Shown in pieces: positions 26,739 to 37,551 of a stretch of DNA of 64,000 bases. Each line of letters begins with the position of its first letter. The stretch's first letter is position 1. Below the pieces are notes generated by a model. The model saw only the letters and a list, made by a program, of their open reading frames with translations, was not told the DNA's origin and did not search any database. The position numbers and the translations under genes are program-made. This DNA is from Nitrospirales bacterium (GTDB taxonomy: Bacteria > Nitrospirota > Nitrospiria > Nitrospirales > UBA8639). The DNA is taken from assembly GCA_029261355.1 (NCBI GenBank), contig JAJDBM010000035.1, positions 1 through 64,000 of the forward strand. Reading direction: 5' to 3'.

Positions 26739-27196
26739 GATCATGCTCCTTATGAATAATAATGTTCACGAACGTCGTTTTTGAATGAGAAGGAAACTGC
26801 TATTCCCGCCAAAAGGAAATGACATTTCACTCGTCTTTCTACCTCCTTGTAGAAAATATAATACGTAACGATCATCTAGGAAAAATAAAAGAATAAGTGG
26901 ACTGTGTGAAATTGTGGGTGGTGGGCGAGGATGGTTATATGGATACTGCTCTGGGCACATAGGGGAACTTCCCTGTTCGTTCAACATGTGATTAAAGTAC
27001 TCTGCCCCCATAAACATTGCTATTCTCTGGAATCAGAGATAGTGGCTTTTAGAATCGGAAAGTTATGGAAAGCTTGACATGTACAACAATTGGGTTGGTA
27101 CCTTACTCTTTACTTTATAGATCAAAATTATGTTCTTTATGAAAGAAAATACATAAATAGAAATAGTTCATTTTCTTTTCCCCCGATTACCTCATA
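26739..27196. other. Gap without recognisable gene
   Basis: A divergent intergenic region between the tandem-domain gene and the second luxR gene. One minus-strand open frame (26766-27017) lacks motifs and a ribosome binding site and is rejected. Confidence 0.5.
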
Positions 27197-27910
27197 ATGC
27201 TGGCCATGAAAGGAAACTTTCAAGAATTCGAAAAAGAAGCTGACAAGTGCCATACGCCACAACAGTTCAATAATTTATTGCGGTCAATGCATCGCCAAGT
27301 TCCGTATCAATGCTTGGTTTATGGCTGGGGATATCACCGAGATTTCCGCATTGCTTTCTGGGGTGATATCGATTATCCCAAACACTTTCTGGACTACTAT
27401 ATGGAAGAGGGGGCATTACGGGTTGATCCGCTATTTTGCGAAGTAGTGAAAACTGAAGAGAGTCAAATATTAGATGAACTAATAAAAGGGAATGAAAAGA
27501 TAGATGCCAGATTTTTAGAGAAAGTTAGGTTTGCTGGGCTAGAACACACAATTGCTGGAGGCACAATAGAGAACGAATGGACAGCATTTTTTGCTACAGC
27601 GTTCAAGTCAGAAGAGTTGGGAAAAAATTCCTTTAAACTATTTAATGATTGTGTGCCACTCCTTTCTACGGCACTTCGCAAAGCGTATCCTCATCCCAGA
27701 CTAACGAAATTACAGTGGAGAGTTCTCGACCTTCTCAGCCGCGGAGCACGTCCTAAGGCTATTGCAGAGCAATTAAGTATTAGCGAGATACATGTCCAGT
27801 CTCATCTAAAAGAGGCTCGACGAAAATTACATGCGAAGACCAATGAACATGCTATAAGAAAAGCTGTGGCTACGGGCCTCTTCTCTATTCCGATTAATCC
27901 CAATGGTTGA
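27197..27910 (+). CDS. Solo LuxR-family regulator (paralog)
   Basis: A 237-residue regulator closely related to that at 1809. The shared blocks include YGWGY, IAFWGD(I/V)DYPK, YMEEGALRVDPLF and, at the end, TNEHAIR.A.ATGLFSIP. N-terminal sensor residues 1-155 and C-terminal HTH 170-230 (VLDLLSRGARPKAIAEQL) are complete. No acyl-homoserine-lactone synthase is nearby. The start may be ATG 27197 or 27206; neither has a clear ribosome binding site. Confidence 0.85.
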   Translation: MLAMKGNFQEFEKEADKCHTPQQFNNLLRSMHRQVPYQCLVYGWGYHRDFRIAFWGDIDYPKHFLDYYMEEGALRVDPLFCEVVKTEESQILDELIKGNEKIDARFLEKVRFAGLEHTIAGGTIENEWTAFFATAFKSEELGKNSFKLFNDCVPLLSTALRKAYPHPRLTKLQWRVLDLLSRGARPKAIAEQLSISEIHVQSHLKEARRKLHAKTNEHAIRKAVATGLFSIPINPNG

Positions 27911-28650
27911 TCTGACTTCTTCATGTCAATACGCGTCTGAAAACCGAATCAAATTTACTATCCTGAACTTGCTTCCCCTTTGAGAGCGTTGGACTTTCTC
28001 TTATTTTAGGCCAACCGGCAACCTCTCCTTTAAAATATATTTGCCGGGGTCCCTGATCGACCCATTCATTCGTCAGGGATATTTGTTGAATCTTGATAGC
28101 TTCTTCACCTTTGAAACTGGCTCCGAGTGCTTCCCTTCGTATTTTTTTGCCTGTATATACCATCTTCTCTTGTTCACTTTTTTTGTCCCCGTCCTTTCAC
28201 TCATGGGCGAAAATGATACTACAACGCGGCAAGCCGTCAAGAAGATATTCATTTTTCAGGGTTTGGAATGACTTAGAAGGAAGTGTAAGCTTCCCCGTCA
28301 TGCGGACAGGTTAAAAGTGGAGCTTGAGGTGCTTAAAAAGATCGGCTAGATTCTAACGATGTCCCCCTGAAGAACACGGTTCTATTCTGCCAAGATTTCG
28401 AACCGAGAGTTCCAACTTACTCCTTCCGAGCACAGCTTGTCATAGACGAGCAGCTCAAAACTGCCATGGATCAGCATCGATAACGCCAGTTGTATGAATT
28501 ACAAAAGAACGCATTCAAATAGTGGTTGATTGATGAGTAGCAGAAATACAAAGAAAACTATTTCATGGTTTGCGTTCACACTGAACGCTTAGTCCTGCCT
28601 AACTCGCTGATTATGTGTCGTCGTCTGAACGATCAATGATCGCACCTCTC
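27911..28650. other. Gap, probably decayed DNA
   Basis: A minus-strand frame of 80 codons (27921-28163) has charged, protein-like sequence but no family. The rest has frequent stops on both strands. It is likely degraded sequence next to the Tn3 insertion. Confidence 0.35.
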
Positions 28651-29129
28651 TCAAGGCTTGGTAGAGATAGATAATCCCCAGCGACCAAGACCTTGCGAGA
28701 TACCATCTGAAAACTTTCCCTGAATATGATGGCCAAGAACAATTTTAGTCTCCCGTGCCATCACCGCACTTCCTTTCTGCTGCCATGCCCACACTGTCTT
28801 ACCGTCCACCAACTTCTCGTGATGGTAGACCATTATCCCTCGCGAGCCAGATCATGTATCTTTGTCCTGGTTTCGACCTTTAACTCCTTGTGACCTGACA
28901 ACAGAGTCAACATTGAAACCCACCGCTCCTCCTTGCGATCTTCCGGGAGATTCTTGGGAGTATACTCCTTCATTTGCTCCAGACGGTTTGTTACGGACTC
29001 GTGAATCACTGAGCCCGACTGAATGGTCCGTCGCTTGCCGAGATTTAAATGAGGTTTTGGGCGATACCCATCATCTGGGTCACGACGCAGTTTGGGCCAT
29101 ACCTCAGCTGGCCACCAGTACCACTTCAA
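28651..29129 (-). pseudogene. Unknown gene truncated at the Tn3 left end
   Basis: Two minus-strand frames read like one broken protein: 29129-28833 (WWPAEVWPKLRRDPDDGY ... LPEDRKEERWVSML) and, in another frame, 28833-28651 (MVYHHEKLVDGKTVWAWQQK). The first begins exactly at the base next to the Tn3 terminal repeat, so its start is probably lost. Family not recognised. Confidence 0.3.
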
Positions 29130-29167
29130 GGGGTTTGAAGTCCACTGGAACGAAAACGTACGCTAAG
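29130..29167 (+). repeat. Tn3 left terminal inverted repeat
   Basis: 38 bases beginning GGGGTTTGAAGTCCACTGG, an exact complement of 34793-34830. Its inner end ACGCTAAG matches the conserved transposase-binding part of Tn3-family ends. Confidence 0.95.
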
Positions 29168-29232
29168 ATTTAGGCTTCAGTTTGGGTAATGACCTACTTA
29201 ATGCAACTTGTGGTCTGCTGGCGACATCATTT

Positions 29233-31026
29233 TTAACGCAACCGGAAATAGTTACGCAAAGCCAACACGACAAGAAAAAGCATGATTGTTTGCACCAGCG
29301 TTTGACCGATCGTCATCGCTAAAACTTCTGGCGGCATTCCATTTGGGAAAAGTAGGTCACTGAAAACATCGAAGCTACCCCTAGCTAGAGGACTTATCGG
29401 AAATGAATGACCAAAGGAGAATGCAAGCAGATCAGCATTCCAAAAATCTCGACGCGGTTCAGAGGTATATTGAGAATACCAACGGGCAAAGGTAAACATG
29501 AACACCACAAACCACATCGCCGGAAGCGTAATACTCCGACCGAAATCGGACGAATATCGATACAGAAAAACCAAAACAGTATGAAGCAGCGGTCCCCAGA
29601 AACCTCTGATTGCAACAGATAGCGACCTAGCCAATTTTCGTAGGTGTGACCCACGCAGTGATTGGAAGTCCTCATGTCCAGCCTTTAATCGGGATTTTAT
29701 CAGGTGATAGATACCCCATCCGTGTAAAACGTCGTCCCACCAGACATGCCATGCAACGCCTCGCTCTGCCATCTTTTGAAGAATGAAGAGATCTCTCTCA
29801 ACATCATTCTCATCGATATCCTTCGCGATTTTTCTTAAACGTCGCAAGCGTGTGAGTGTGTTAGTACGAGTCGTCCAATATCGGAAGTAGGGCCAAGACG
29901 TTGCCTGAAAACTGAATCGACTTTTGGCAAAATCCAACGCCGAAGCAGGCTCGACGCTCTGAAAATCAGGTGGCTGCTCGAAGCGCACACGACTGAAATC
30001 AGCGAGATTTTTAATCGAGCGGCCCGTGAAGTTGGCACCAGTCGGCCCAGCGTCTTTGAAACCATCATTTGAATAGAACAAAACCCGAATGCACCGAAGG
30101 ATCTCTTTTAATCCCTCCAAGATCTTGGCTCTGGTATTAGAGGCAATACTCCACATTGTCGCGTATCGATGCTGATCACTTGAAAAAACCGCCCCTGCAA
30201 AGGAAGCCCGTTCGAAAACTGATGGATCGGATAGTTGCGCCCGTTCCAGTACAATCGATGCAAATTCCGGCGGCAACATTTTTGCGCGGTCATTGGCTAT
30301 ATCAATCAGCGTTTGCCGCTCGACACCTTCAAATGATGTATGGTCACCGAAAGTGGCGTTCTCGAAGCCTGCGCGGGTACAGAATGCTGTGCCACGGAAA
30401 CAAGTGCCTGCACCAAACTCAGTGTTATTGAATTGCGCCAGTGCAGCGAATATCGACAACTCAAAACTAGTATCGTCTCCAAAAAGACTTGATTGAAAGT
30501 GGGCGCGCTCAAAAACCGCTTTGTTGAAACTAGCTCGTTCGCCAAAAATTGATTCCTCGAATGAGCAGTCTTCTACGAAAAAAGTCTCATCAAACCTAGC
30601 GCCACGACCAAATGTGCAATGGCCAAAAGAGCCCACCCCGATCACTGCACGAGCGAAATTCACGTTTTCTCCAAATTCGGCTCCGCCGAAAACAGCATCG
30701 GCTTTGAAAATTACATCATCAAACCGAGCACCACTTCCAAACCGAGCATCAGCAAATATTGCACCCTTGTGAAAGACACACTTGCTGAATAATGGGCCCT
30801 TTAGCAGTCTAAACCCTGGCTTTGGCCAGGTAACGAGAGAGTCTCCAAAGATAGCCTTTCTGAAATTTATCTTAGAAAGAAATTCGAAACCTGAGAAATC
30901 TATGTGGGCATTTTGCGGGTCGCGAAAATCAATACCCTCGAAATCTAGTTCATCGTCTGGATTAGTTTTTTGATATGCTTCGAGCGCTGACATGCCGCTT
31001 CGCGCGGCTTCGAGTGCTTTCGACAT
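29233..31026 (-). CDS. Pentapeptide-repeat membrane protein (Tn3 cargo)
   Basis: A 597-residue protein. Residues 28-290 are built of pentapeptide repeats with Phe at the centre (for example ARFDDVIFKADAVFGGAEF), forming a right-handed quadrilateral helix. A second short repeat patch lies at about 330-375. The C-terminal 130 residues hold hydrophobic helices (LLHTVLVFLYRY, LPAMWFVVFMFTFARW, TIGQTLVQTIMLFLVVLAL), so it is membrane-anchored. Proteins of this layout exist widely but their role is not settled. It sits 44 bases downstream of tnpR on the same strand and moves with the transposon. Confidence 0.88.
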   Translation of the reverse strand: MSKALEAARSGMSALEAYQKTNPDDELDFEGIDFRDPQNAHIDFSGFEFLSKINFRKAIFGDSLVTWPKPGFRLLKGPLFSKCVFHKGAIFADARFGSGARFDDVIFKADAVFGGAEFGENVNFARAVIGVGSFGHCTFGRGARFDETFFVEDCSFEESIFGERASFNKAVFERAHFQSSLFGDDTSFELSIFAALAQFNNTEFGAGTCFRGTAFCTRAGFENATFGDHTSFEGVERQTLIDIANDRAKMLPPEFASIVLERAQLSDPSVFERASFAGAVFSSDQHRYATMWSIASNTRAKILEGLKEILRCIRVLFYSNDGFKDAGPTGANFTGRSIKNLADFSRVRFEQPPDFQSVEPASALDFAKSRFSFQATSWPYFRYWTTRTNTLTRLRRLRKIAKDIDENDVERDLFILQKMAERGVAWHVWWDDVLHGWGIYHLIKSRLKAGHEDFQSLRGSHLRKLARSLSVAIRGFWGPLLHTVLVFLYRYSSDFGRSITLPAMWFVVFMFTFARWYSQYTSEPRRDFWNADLLAFSFGHSFPISPLARGSFDVFSDLLFPNGMPPEVLAMTIGQTLVQTIMLFLVVLALRNYFRLR

Positions 31027-31070
31027 TAGATATCCACCTTGTTTATTATTCTCTGTCTTTTGTTAAACCT

Positions 31071-31735
<665 letters not shown>

Positions 31736-31788
31736 TTAAGAGACACTCCTGATCGTGCGACTTATCAACGATGAGAACTGAGGGATGA

Positions 31789-34700
31789 ATGCCCGTCGAA
31801 TTTTTAACCGCAGAACAGAAGGCTCGTTATGGTCAGTTCGATGGCGAACCCAATGACGTACAACTGACTCGCTACTTCCATCTCGATGAAGCTGACCTGG
31901 CTTTTGTCTCCACCCGACGTGGTGAGCACAATTGTTTCGGTGTGGCACTGCAATTAACCACTGTTCGATTTCTTGGCACGTTCCTTGGCGATCTCTCGTG
32001 TATCCCCCGAAACGTCCAAGTATTCGTGGCCCGTCAATTATCGATTGCAAACGTTGGTATCCTGGGAGACTATGCACAACGAGAAGTCACCAAGCGTGAA
32101 CATATCGCGTTGATCCGTGAGCAGTATGGCTATCGGGAATTCAATCATCCGCCTTGGTCATTTCGGTTAGGTCGATTACTTTATGCTCGTGCTTGGATTA
32201 GCAATGAGCGACCGAGCCTACTCTTCGACTTCGCGACAGCGTGGCTTATCCAGAATAAGGTTCTGTTACCAGGGGCTTCTACGTTAACGCGCCTGATTGC
32301 TGAAGTACGCGCGCGCGCCACGAATCGATTGTGGCAAAAATTATCCTCTCTGCCATCGCGTGCACAGAAAGCGAAATTAAACACGCTTCTTCAAGTGCCT
32401 GATGGCCAACGAAACTCGCGATTTGACCATTTCCGAAAAGGACCTGTGACAATCAGTGGGCGAGCGTTTAATGAAGCCGTCGATCGTTATCAAGCATTGA
32501 TGGACTTCGGGATGCAATCTTTCGATTTTTCTCATATCCCACCTGTACGTTTGAAGAATCTGGCCCGTCATGCAGGCATGATTTCCATGCACAAAATTGG
32601 GCGAATGCCTGAGGACCAACGTATCGCCCTTCTTGTGGCCTTCGCGAAGGCCTTTGGCATCATCGCTCTGGATGAGGCCCTTGATGTCTTGGATTTACTC
32701 CTTACCGATATTGCGGGAAAGGCCAAGATAGCTGGGCAGAAAAAGCGGTTGCGAACATTGAAGGATCTGGATAAGTCAGCCATGGCATTGGCTGACGTGT
32801 GTACCTTAATCCTGAATGAAGAAACACAAGACGCGCAGTTGAGAGAGATAATTTTCTCCCAAATATCCAAGGAGAAACTGACTGAATCGATTGCAACCGT
32901 CAAGGACCTGGCACAGCCCTACAACCATAATTTTTATGATGAAATGGTGGAGCAATATGGACGTGTGCGAAGATTTTTACCGAAGTTGCTCAAAGATATC
33001 GATTTGAGAGCGGCTCCTGCTGGCAAGGAGATTTTAGAAGCCTTCCACTATCTTGGCTCTGTGGGTTTTTCCCGCAAAAAACAATTTGACGATGCTCCTC
33101 TTGCTATCGTGACTACCCCTTGGAAGAAGATGGTTTTTGATCATGAAGGAAGAGTGACGAAACGAGGGTACACGCTGTGCTTCCTCGACAAACTGCAAGA
33201 CGCCCTTCGGCGGCGGGATGTGTACGTTGAAAATAGTGATCGCTGGGGTGATTCACGAGCCAAGCTCTTAGCCGGTGCCGATTGGCAAGCAAACCGGATA
33301 CAAGTTTGCCGTTCTCTTGGCCATCCATTGAACCCAAAAGAAGCGATAACCAGTTTGGTGCATCAACTGGATATGACGTACCACCAAGTCGCAGCAAACT
33401 TTGCAGATAATCAATCTGTATGTCTCAATCTATCCAGTATGCATCCCTCGTTAACGATTACCAACCTCGATAAATTGAATGAGCCACCCAGTTTAGCGAA
33501 GCTGAGGAAGCACGTGGATGATTTGTTACCTACGGTGGATCTTACCGAGCTACTGTTAGAAATCCACGCCCACACGGGCTTCGCCGATGAATTTACCCAT
33601 GTCAGTGAATTTAATGCTCGCGCAAACGATCTACCTATCAGCATTTGTGCGGTGTTGTTGGCCGAAGCCTGCAATATCGGATTAGAACCGTTTATGAAGC
33701 ATCAGGTGCCTGCCTTAACCCGCCATCGCTTGAATTGGGTGAAACACAACTACTTGCGTGCGGAAACACTGGTTCGAGCCAATTCCAGACTCGTTGACTA
33801 TCAAGCCACGTTACCTTTAGCCAAAACATGGGGTGGAGGTGAGGTGGCCTCTGCTGATGGCATGCGCTTTATCACTCCGATTCGGACCATTAATGCTGGT
33901 CCCAACCGCAAATATTTTGGTTCACGTCGAGGGATTACCTGGTATAACTTTGTCTCAGATCAATACTCTGGATTCCACGGCATCGTCATTCCCGGAACGC
34001 TCAGAGATTCGATTTTTGTTTTAGAAGGTTTGCTGGAACAGCAAACAGGGCTTACCCCCATGGAAATTATGACTGACAGCTCTGGTACCAGTGACATGGT
34101 GTTTGGCCTATTCTGGCTTCTGGGGTATCAATTTTCACCGCGGCTGGCTGACGCCGGAGAAGCGGTATTTTGGAGAGTGAACAAAGAGGCAGATTACGGT
34201 GTTCTGAATGCTGTGGCACGTGGGTATGTGAATACCCATCGTATCGAACAGCACTGGGATGACATGCTACGAATTGCTGGATCACTCAAACTCGGCACCA
34301 TTCAGGCCTCAGAGTTGATACGCACTTTGCTCAAGAGTGAACGACCATCCAGTCTTGGGCAGGCCATTATCGAAGCAGGACGCATCAATAAAACGTTGTA
34401 TCTACTCAATTATATCGATGACGAAGATTATCGTCGTCGAATTTTGACGCAGCTCAATCGTGGTGAGGGAAGGCATGGGGTCGCTCGTGCTATTTGCCAT
34501 GGTCAACGAGGCGAAATCCGTAAGCGGTATCGTGAAGGCCAGGAGGATCAGCTTGGCACATTGGGTTTAATCACGAATGCCCTTATCTTGTGGAATACCA
34601 TCTATATGCAGGCGGCTTTGGATCATCTACAGTCCCTACTTGTGGAGATCAGGGAAGAAGATAAAGCCAGGTTATCTCCCTTGGAATATAAGCATGTGAA

Positions 34701-34797
34701 TATGCTGGGGCACTACTCATTTACATTGGCAGAAAATGTGATGAAGGGAGAACTTAGACCGCTGAAGCAGCAATCTGAGATGGAAGAACGGCCTTAG
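31789..34797 (+). CDS. tnpA: Tn3-family transposase
   Basis: A 1002-residue transposase, normal size for Tn3. N-terminal recognition region: PVEFLTAEQKARYGQF and TRYFHLDEADLAF. The DDE core is visible as EVASADGMRFITPIRTINA (first Asp), IMTDSSGTSDMVFGLFWLLG (second Asp) and RIEQHWDDMLRIAGSLKLG and following residues for the Glu region. The C-terminus has LLGHYSF-type LGHYSFTLAEN. GAGGGATGA precedes ATG 31789. The stop codon lies inside the right terminal repeat. No frameshift seen, so it is probably functional. Confidence 0.97.
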   Translation: MPVEFLTAEQKARYGQFDGEPNDVQLTRYFHLDEADLAFVSTRRGEHNCFGVALQLTTVRFLGTFLGDLSCIPRNVQVFVARQLSIANVGILGDYAQREVTKREHIALIREQYGYREFNHPPWSFRLGRLLYARAWISNERPSLLFDFATAWLIQNKVLLPGASTLTRLIAEVRARATNRLWQKLSSLPSRAQKAKLNTLLQVPDGQRNSRFDHFRKGPVTISGRAFNEAVDRYQALMDFGMQSFDFSHIPPVRLKNLARHAGMISMHKIGRMPEDQRIALLVAFAKAFGIIALDEALDVLDLLLTDIAGKAKIAGQKKRLRTLKDLDKSAMALADVCTLILNEETQDAQLREIIFSQISKEKLTESIATVKDLAQPYNHNFYDEMVEQYGRVRRFLPKLLKDIDLRAAPAGKEILEAFHYLGSVGFSRKKQFDDAPLAIVTTPWKKMVFDHEGRVTKRGYTLCFLDKLQDALRRRDVYVENSDRWGDSRAKLLAGADWQANRIQVCRSLGHPLNPKEAITSLVHQLDMTYHQVAANFADNQSVCLNLSSMHPSLTITNLDKLNEPPSLAKLRKHVDDLLPTVDLTELLLEIHAHTGFADEFTHVSEFNARANDLPISICAVLLAEACNIGLEPFMKHQVPALTRHRLNWVKHNYLRAETLVRANSRLVDYQATLPLAKTWGGGEVASADGMRFITPIRTINAGPNRKYFGSRRGITWYNFVSDQYSGFHGIVIPGTLRDSIFVLEGLLEQQTGLTPMEIMTDSSGTSDMVFGLFWLLGYQFSPRLADAGEAVFWRVNKEADYGVLNAVARGYVNTHRIEQHWDDMLRIAGSLKLGTIQASELIRTLLKSERPSSLGQAIIEAGRINKTLYLLNYIDDEDYRRRILTQLNRGEGRHGVARAICHGQRGEIRKRYREGQEDQLGTLGLITNALILWNTIYMQAALDHLQSLLVEIREEDKARLSPLEYKHVNMLGHYSFTLAENVMKGELRPLKQQSEMEERP

Positions 34798-34830
34798 CGT
34801 ACGTTTTCGTTCCAGTGGACTTCAAACCCC
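34793..34830 (-). repeat. Tn3 right terminal inverted repeat
   Basis: Exact inverted copy of 29130-29167. It overlaps the last codons of tnpA (stop at 34795-34797). Confidence 0.95.
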
Positions 34831-35151
34831 GTTTCCCCCATTCTGATGGAAGAAGTGACCCGATCACTCAACAATCCACGTTTGAAAAAACCCTACAGGC
34901 ACACCGATGAAGACGTCCGCCGATGGTGGAAGGCAATCATCGGAGAGAGTGGCGTTCTCTGGACCAAACCCTTACCTAAAATCGGACAGGTATGTCGTGA
35001 TCCTGACGACGATCATGTGCTTGCGACCGCCGTGGCCGTGAAAGCGAAATGGATTGTCACTGGAGATTTGGATTTACTTGATCTTGTCGAATATAAAAGC
35101 ATTCAGATCGTGAATGCACGAACCTTTGTCGATGAAATGCTTGCAGACTAA
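34831..35151 (+). pseudogene. PIN-domain toxin, 5' truncated
   Basis: The frame after the Tn3 end reads PILMEEVTRSLNNPRLKK and continues to a normal stop, ending NARTFVDEML. It has the C-terminal half of a PIN-family ribonuclease: DPDDDHVLATAVAVKAKWIV and TGDLDLLDL, with the later acidic metal ligands. The N-terminal DTN motif with the first catalytic Asp is missing, cut off at the transposon boundary. The left flank of the transposon does not contain the missing half, so DNA was also lost. No antitoxin gene was recognised. Confidence 0.8.
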
Positions 35152-35724
35152 AGCTGTAACCGAATATAGCCATCGGCTCATTCAAAACATTTAACCACGC
35201 GACTTTTCCGTCGTTTGAGACTTTCACCATCGTGGACTTGAAGGGACTGGAGCACATCCTGGAATGGAGAGTGGGATGAGGATCTTCAGGACCCGATCAC
35301 GTCGTATCTGAAGTTGGTTTGATCGAAGCCTGTTTATGACCTGAACTAGACGTTGAATTGTAGAGAAATCTCCTCACGTCCTCCACAAGCAGTAGCATGC
35401 CCAATTTCATTCGGGATACCTCACCGTAATTCGTGTCGGGTGTATACATCCAGCTGAATGATCCCCTTGTACACAAGAAAGAAGCTGAGTCCCACACACC
35501 AACCGCAGTTTATTGCAGGCATTGTCATATGACAATGAGTCTTTAGATCCGAGTCATTTATCGTAGTCAGTACCCCAAGGGAATATCCCACAGTTTGACT
35601 ATGTCGCCGATCCCAAGAATCGAGGTGGCAATTCTCTTTTCTGGTACAGACGCCCTCTAGGCAGTTTTCTCAATCATGGCTGTCTCGTACTATCCTCACA
35701 GACACTTTTTCTTAGGAGGATCGT
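35152..35724. other. Gap without recognisable gene
   Basis: No convincing open frame, tRNA or repeat was seen. The last 40 bases contain the AGGAGG ribosome binding site of the OmpA-like gene. Confidence 0.5.
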
Positions 35725-36315
35725 ATGCAATACCGTTCAGCATCAGGATGCTTCACCCTTCTCTGTTCTCTACTCGTCATCGGAGGCTGTTCAACAGTCG
35801 ATTCCTCATCGCCAAGCGCATGGCTTGACGACGACTTTCCCCAAAGTCCTCAACCACTCTCTGAAGTCGTCACTCAAGATCCCATTTTGCCACTGAATCT
35901 TCCACCCAAAGTCACACTCGTCGCGAACCCTCTCGCCCCGAAAGACCCCGATCATCCCCTCTCGCCCTATCGCACGGTCTACTTTCCCTATGATAGTTGG
36001 TACTTAACTCCACCCAACCAAGACTTCCTCGTCGAAACCGCTGACGTTGTCAAAAATAAACCGCAACCCATTGACATCCTCATTGAAGGCCACACTGACA
36101 CACAGGGAACGAGCAGCTACAACATGATCCTCAGTAAACGCAGAGCCGCGGCCATTAAAGAATATCTCTCTGACCTCGGAATACAGAAACGACAGTTACA
36201 CATTGTCTCGTTTGGCGAAACACACCCCTCATGTACTGACCTACGGGAACACTGTCATAAATTTAATCGCCGTGCCTTCCTCGTCTTCAGCCCACACACA
36301 TCTGCACACCCATAG
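35725..36315 (+). CDS. OmpA-family lipoprotein
   Basis: A 196-residue protein with a lipoprotein signal (FTLLCSLLVIGGC, lipobox IGGC) and a Pro-rich linker to about residue 85. It ends in an OmpA-C peptidoglycan-binding domain: RTVYFPYDSWYL, ILIEGHTDTQGTSSYNM, LSKRRAAAIKEYL and SFGETHP. It would tether the outer membrane to the cell wall. AGGAGG precedes the ATG. The C-rich codon use matches the blocks on either side of region 4; it restarts the plus-strand element. Confidence 0.9.
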   Translation: MQYRSASGCFTLLCSLLVIGGCSTVDSSSPSAWLDDDFPQSPQPLSEVVTQDPILPLNLPPKVTLVANPLAPKDPDHPLSPYRTVYFPYDSWYLTPPNQDFLVETADVVKNKPQPIDILIEGHTDTQGTSSYNMILSKRRAAAIKEYLSDLGIQKRQLHIVSFGETHPSCTDLREHCHKFNRRAFLVFSPHTSAHP

Positions 36316-36323
36316 GAGCCCCG

Positions 36324-36557
36324 ATGCCTTCACCACACCCTGACTGGCTCACTCGTTGGCAACAGATCAGTATCATCGTGACACCAGACCCATTTCCACC
36401 AGATAGCGACAACTATAACAAGGTCAAAGGATTGTTGAACGCACTCGATTTCCACTTCAGGAAAAGCAACATGAAGAACTTTGATCTCACCCTCAATTCC
36501 CTGAAAGACCTCTGCTCTTCTGTCCCAAATGTTTCCGCCCAATCACATGTCACATAG
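36324..36557 (+). CDS. Small hypothetical protein (77 aa)
   Basis: Starts eight bases after the OmpA-like gene with AGGAGCCCCG before the ATG. The 77-residue product is soluble, with LTRWQQISIIVTPDPF and a basic C-terminal half. Position and ribosome binding site support it; no family recognised. Confidence 0.55.
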   Translation: MPSPHPDWLTRWQQISIIVTPDPFPPDSDNYNKVKGLLNALDFHFRKSNMKNFDLTLNSLKDLCSSVPNVSAQSHVT

Positions 36558-36609
36558 CCAACTCTCATGCACCATCCAAAAATCACGTGTGCACAAAGGA
36601 ACGACTCGT

Positions 36610-37551
36610 ATGCCTGCCACATCTCAAGCACTCTCCCCTAAACATGCCCTGTTCGACCGTGCGGTGTTTTTATTACTCAAAATTCGGCGCTTTGGTATTA
36701 TCAAAAAAGTTCCCACGGCCCATTGGAAGGATAGTGACAGCTCTCTGTTTCACAACACGGATTCCCAATACCTCAATGTCCAAAAACGTATTCTCGACTG
36801 CACACAATATTCAGCGATCACGAAACTTGATCGGAATGCACAAAAAGATATACGAGAACATGCGATCCCGACGTCTTATTTGCCAGGGCTCTATATCGTC
36901 CCACTGCTTTCTCTGAATTCCATAGAAAACATCCTCCAATCCTACCAAGTGCAGCGCCATCTCCTGGTAGAAGCCTTCCTCGAAGTCTACCCCTTTATTA
37001 AGACACAGGCGACTCTGTCACTCAATACACTTTATGACCCGAATAACTATCCTTCCTCAGAAACGGTCACGCAAGCATTCCACGTCGACACCTCCTACCT
37101 CCACTTCGATCTGCCTCAACTCTTACACACCATCAATCCCACACTCTACGCAGAAGAACGAGACAAAACCCAAAGCCGCCTTCATCATATGATGGCTGAA
37201 TCTCAACTCTACCTTCGAACATCCTTTCTCAAGCTCATCAAGGCACTTATCACTCGCCTATCGCTCAATCTCACCTCACCAACCAAACCCATTCGCATGA
37301 ATCACATCACCAAACTTCGTGATTTCGTCCAAGCGTTTCCACAACGCACCGTCACCACTGATACTCAGATGACAGCCCTCGTACAACAGACACAAGGACT
37401 GCTTCACGGCATGACATTAGCCGAAATCAAGGCTCACCCGCATGTGATGCATGCATTATCAGAACACTTAGCACCCATTCTATCTGCTCTTGAACATCTC
37501 ATAGAAGACCACCATGTCGCACCCCAAAACCACAAGCAACCCGTCTCATAA
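36610..37551 (+). CDS. DUF3150-like protein
   Basis: ATG 36610 (AAAGGA upstream) gives 313 residues. The N-terminus, LFDRAVFLLLKIRRFGIIKK, followed by KRILDCTQYSAI, YLPGLYIVPLLSL and LLVEAFLEVYPFI, fits the DUF3150 pattern known from phages and plasmids, where it often accompanies AAA and vWA proteins. Those partners are not visible here. The gene overlaps the next by 38 bases, which points to one transcript with the primase. Confidence 0.6.
   Translation: MPATSQALSPKHALFDRAVFLLLKIRRFGIIKKVPTAHWKDSDSSLFHNTDSQYLNVQKRILDCTQYSAITKLDRNAQKDIREHAIPTSYLPGLYIVPLLSLNSIENILQSYQVQRHLLVEAFLEVYPFIKTQATLSLNTLYDPNNYPSSETVTQAFHVDTSYLHFDLPQLLHTINPTLYAEERDKTQSRLHHMMAESQLYLRTSFLKLIKALITRLSLNLTSPTKPIRMNHITKLRDFVQAFPQRTVTTDTQMTALVQQTQGLLHGMTLAEIKAHPHVMHALSEHLAPILSALEHLIEDHHVAPQNHKQPVS

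Noticed and set aside
26766-27017. 83-codon minus-strand frame
   Set aside because: No motif, no ribosome binding site, Pro- and Ser-rich low-information sequence.
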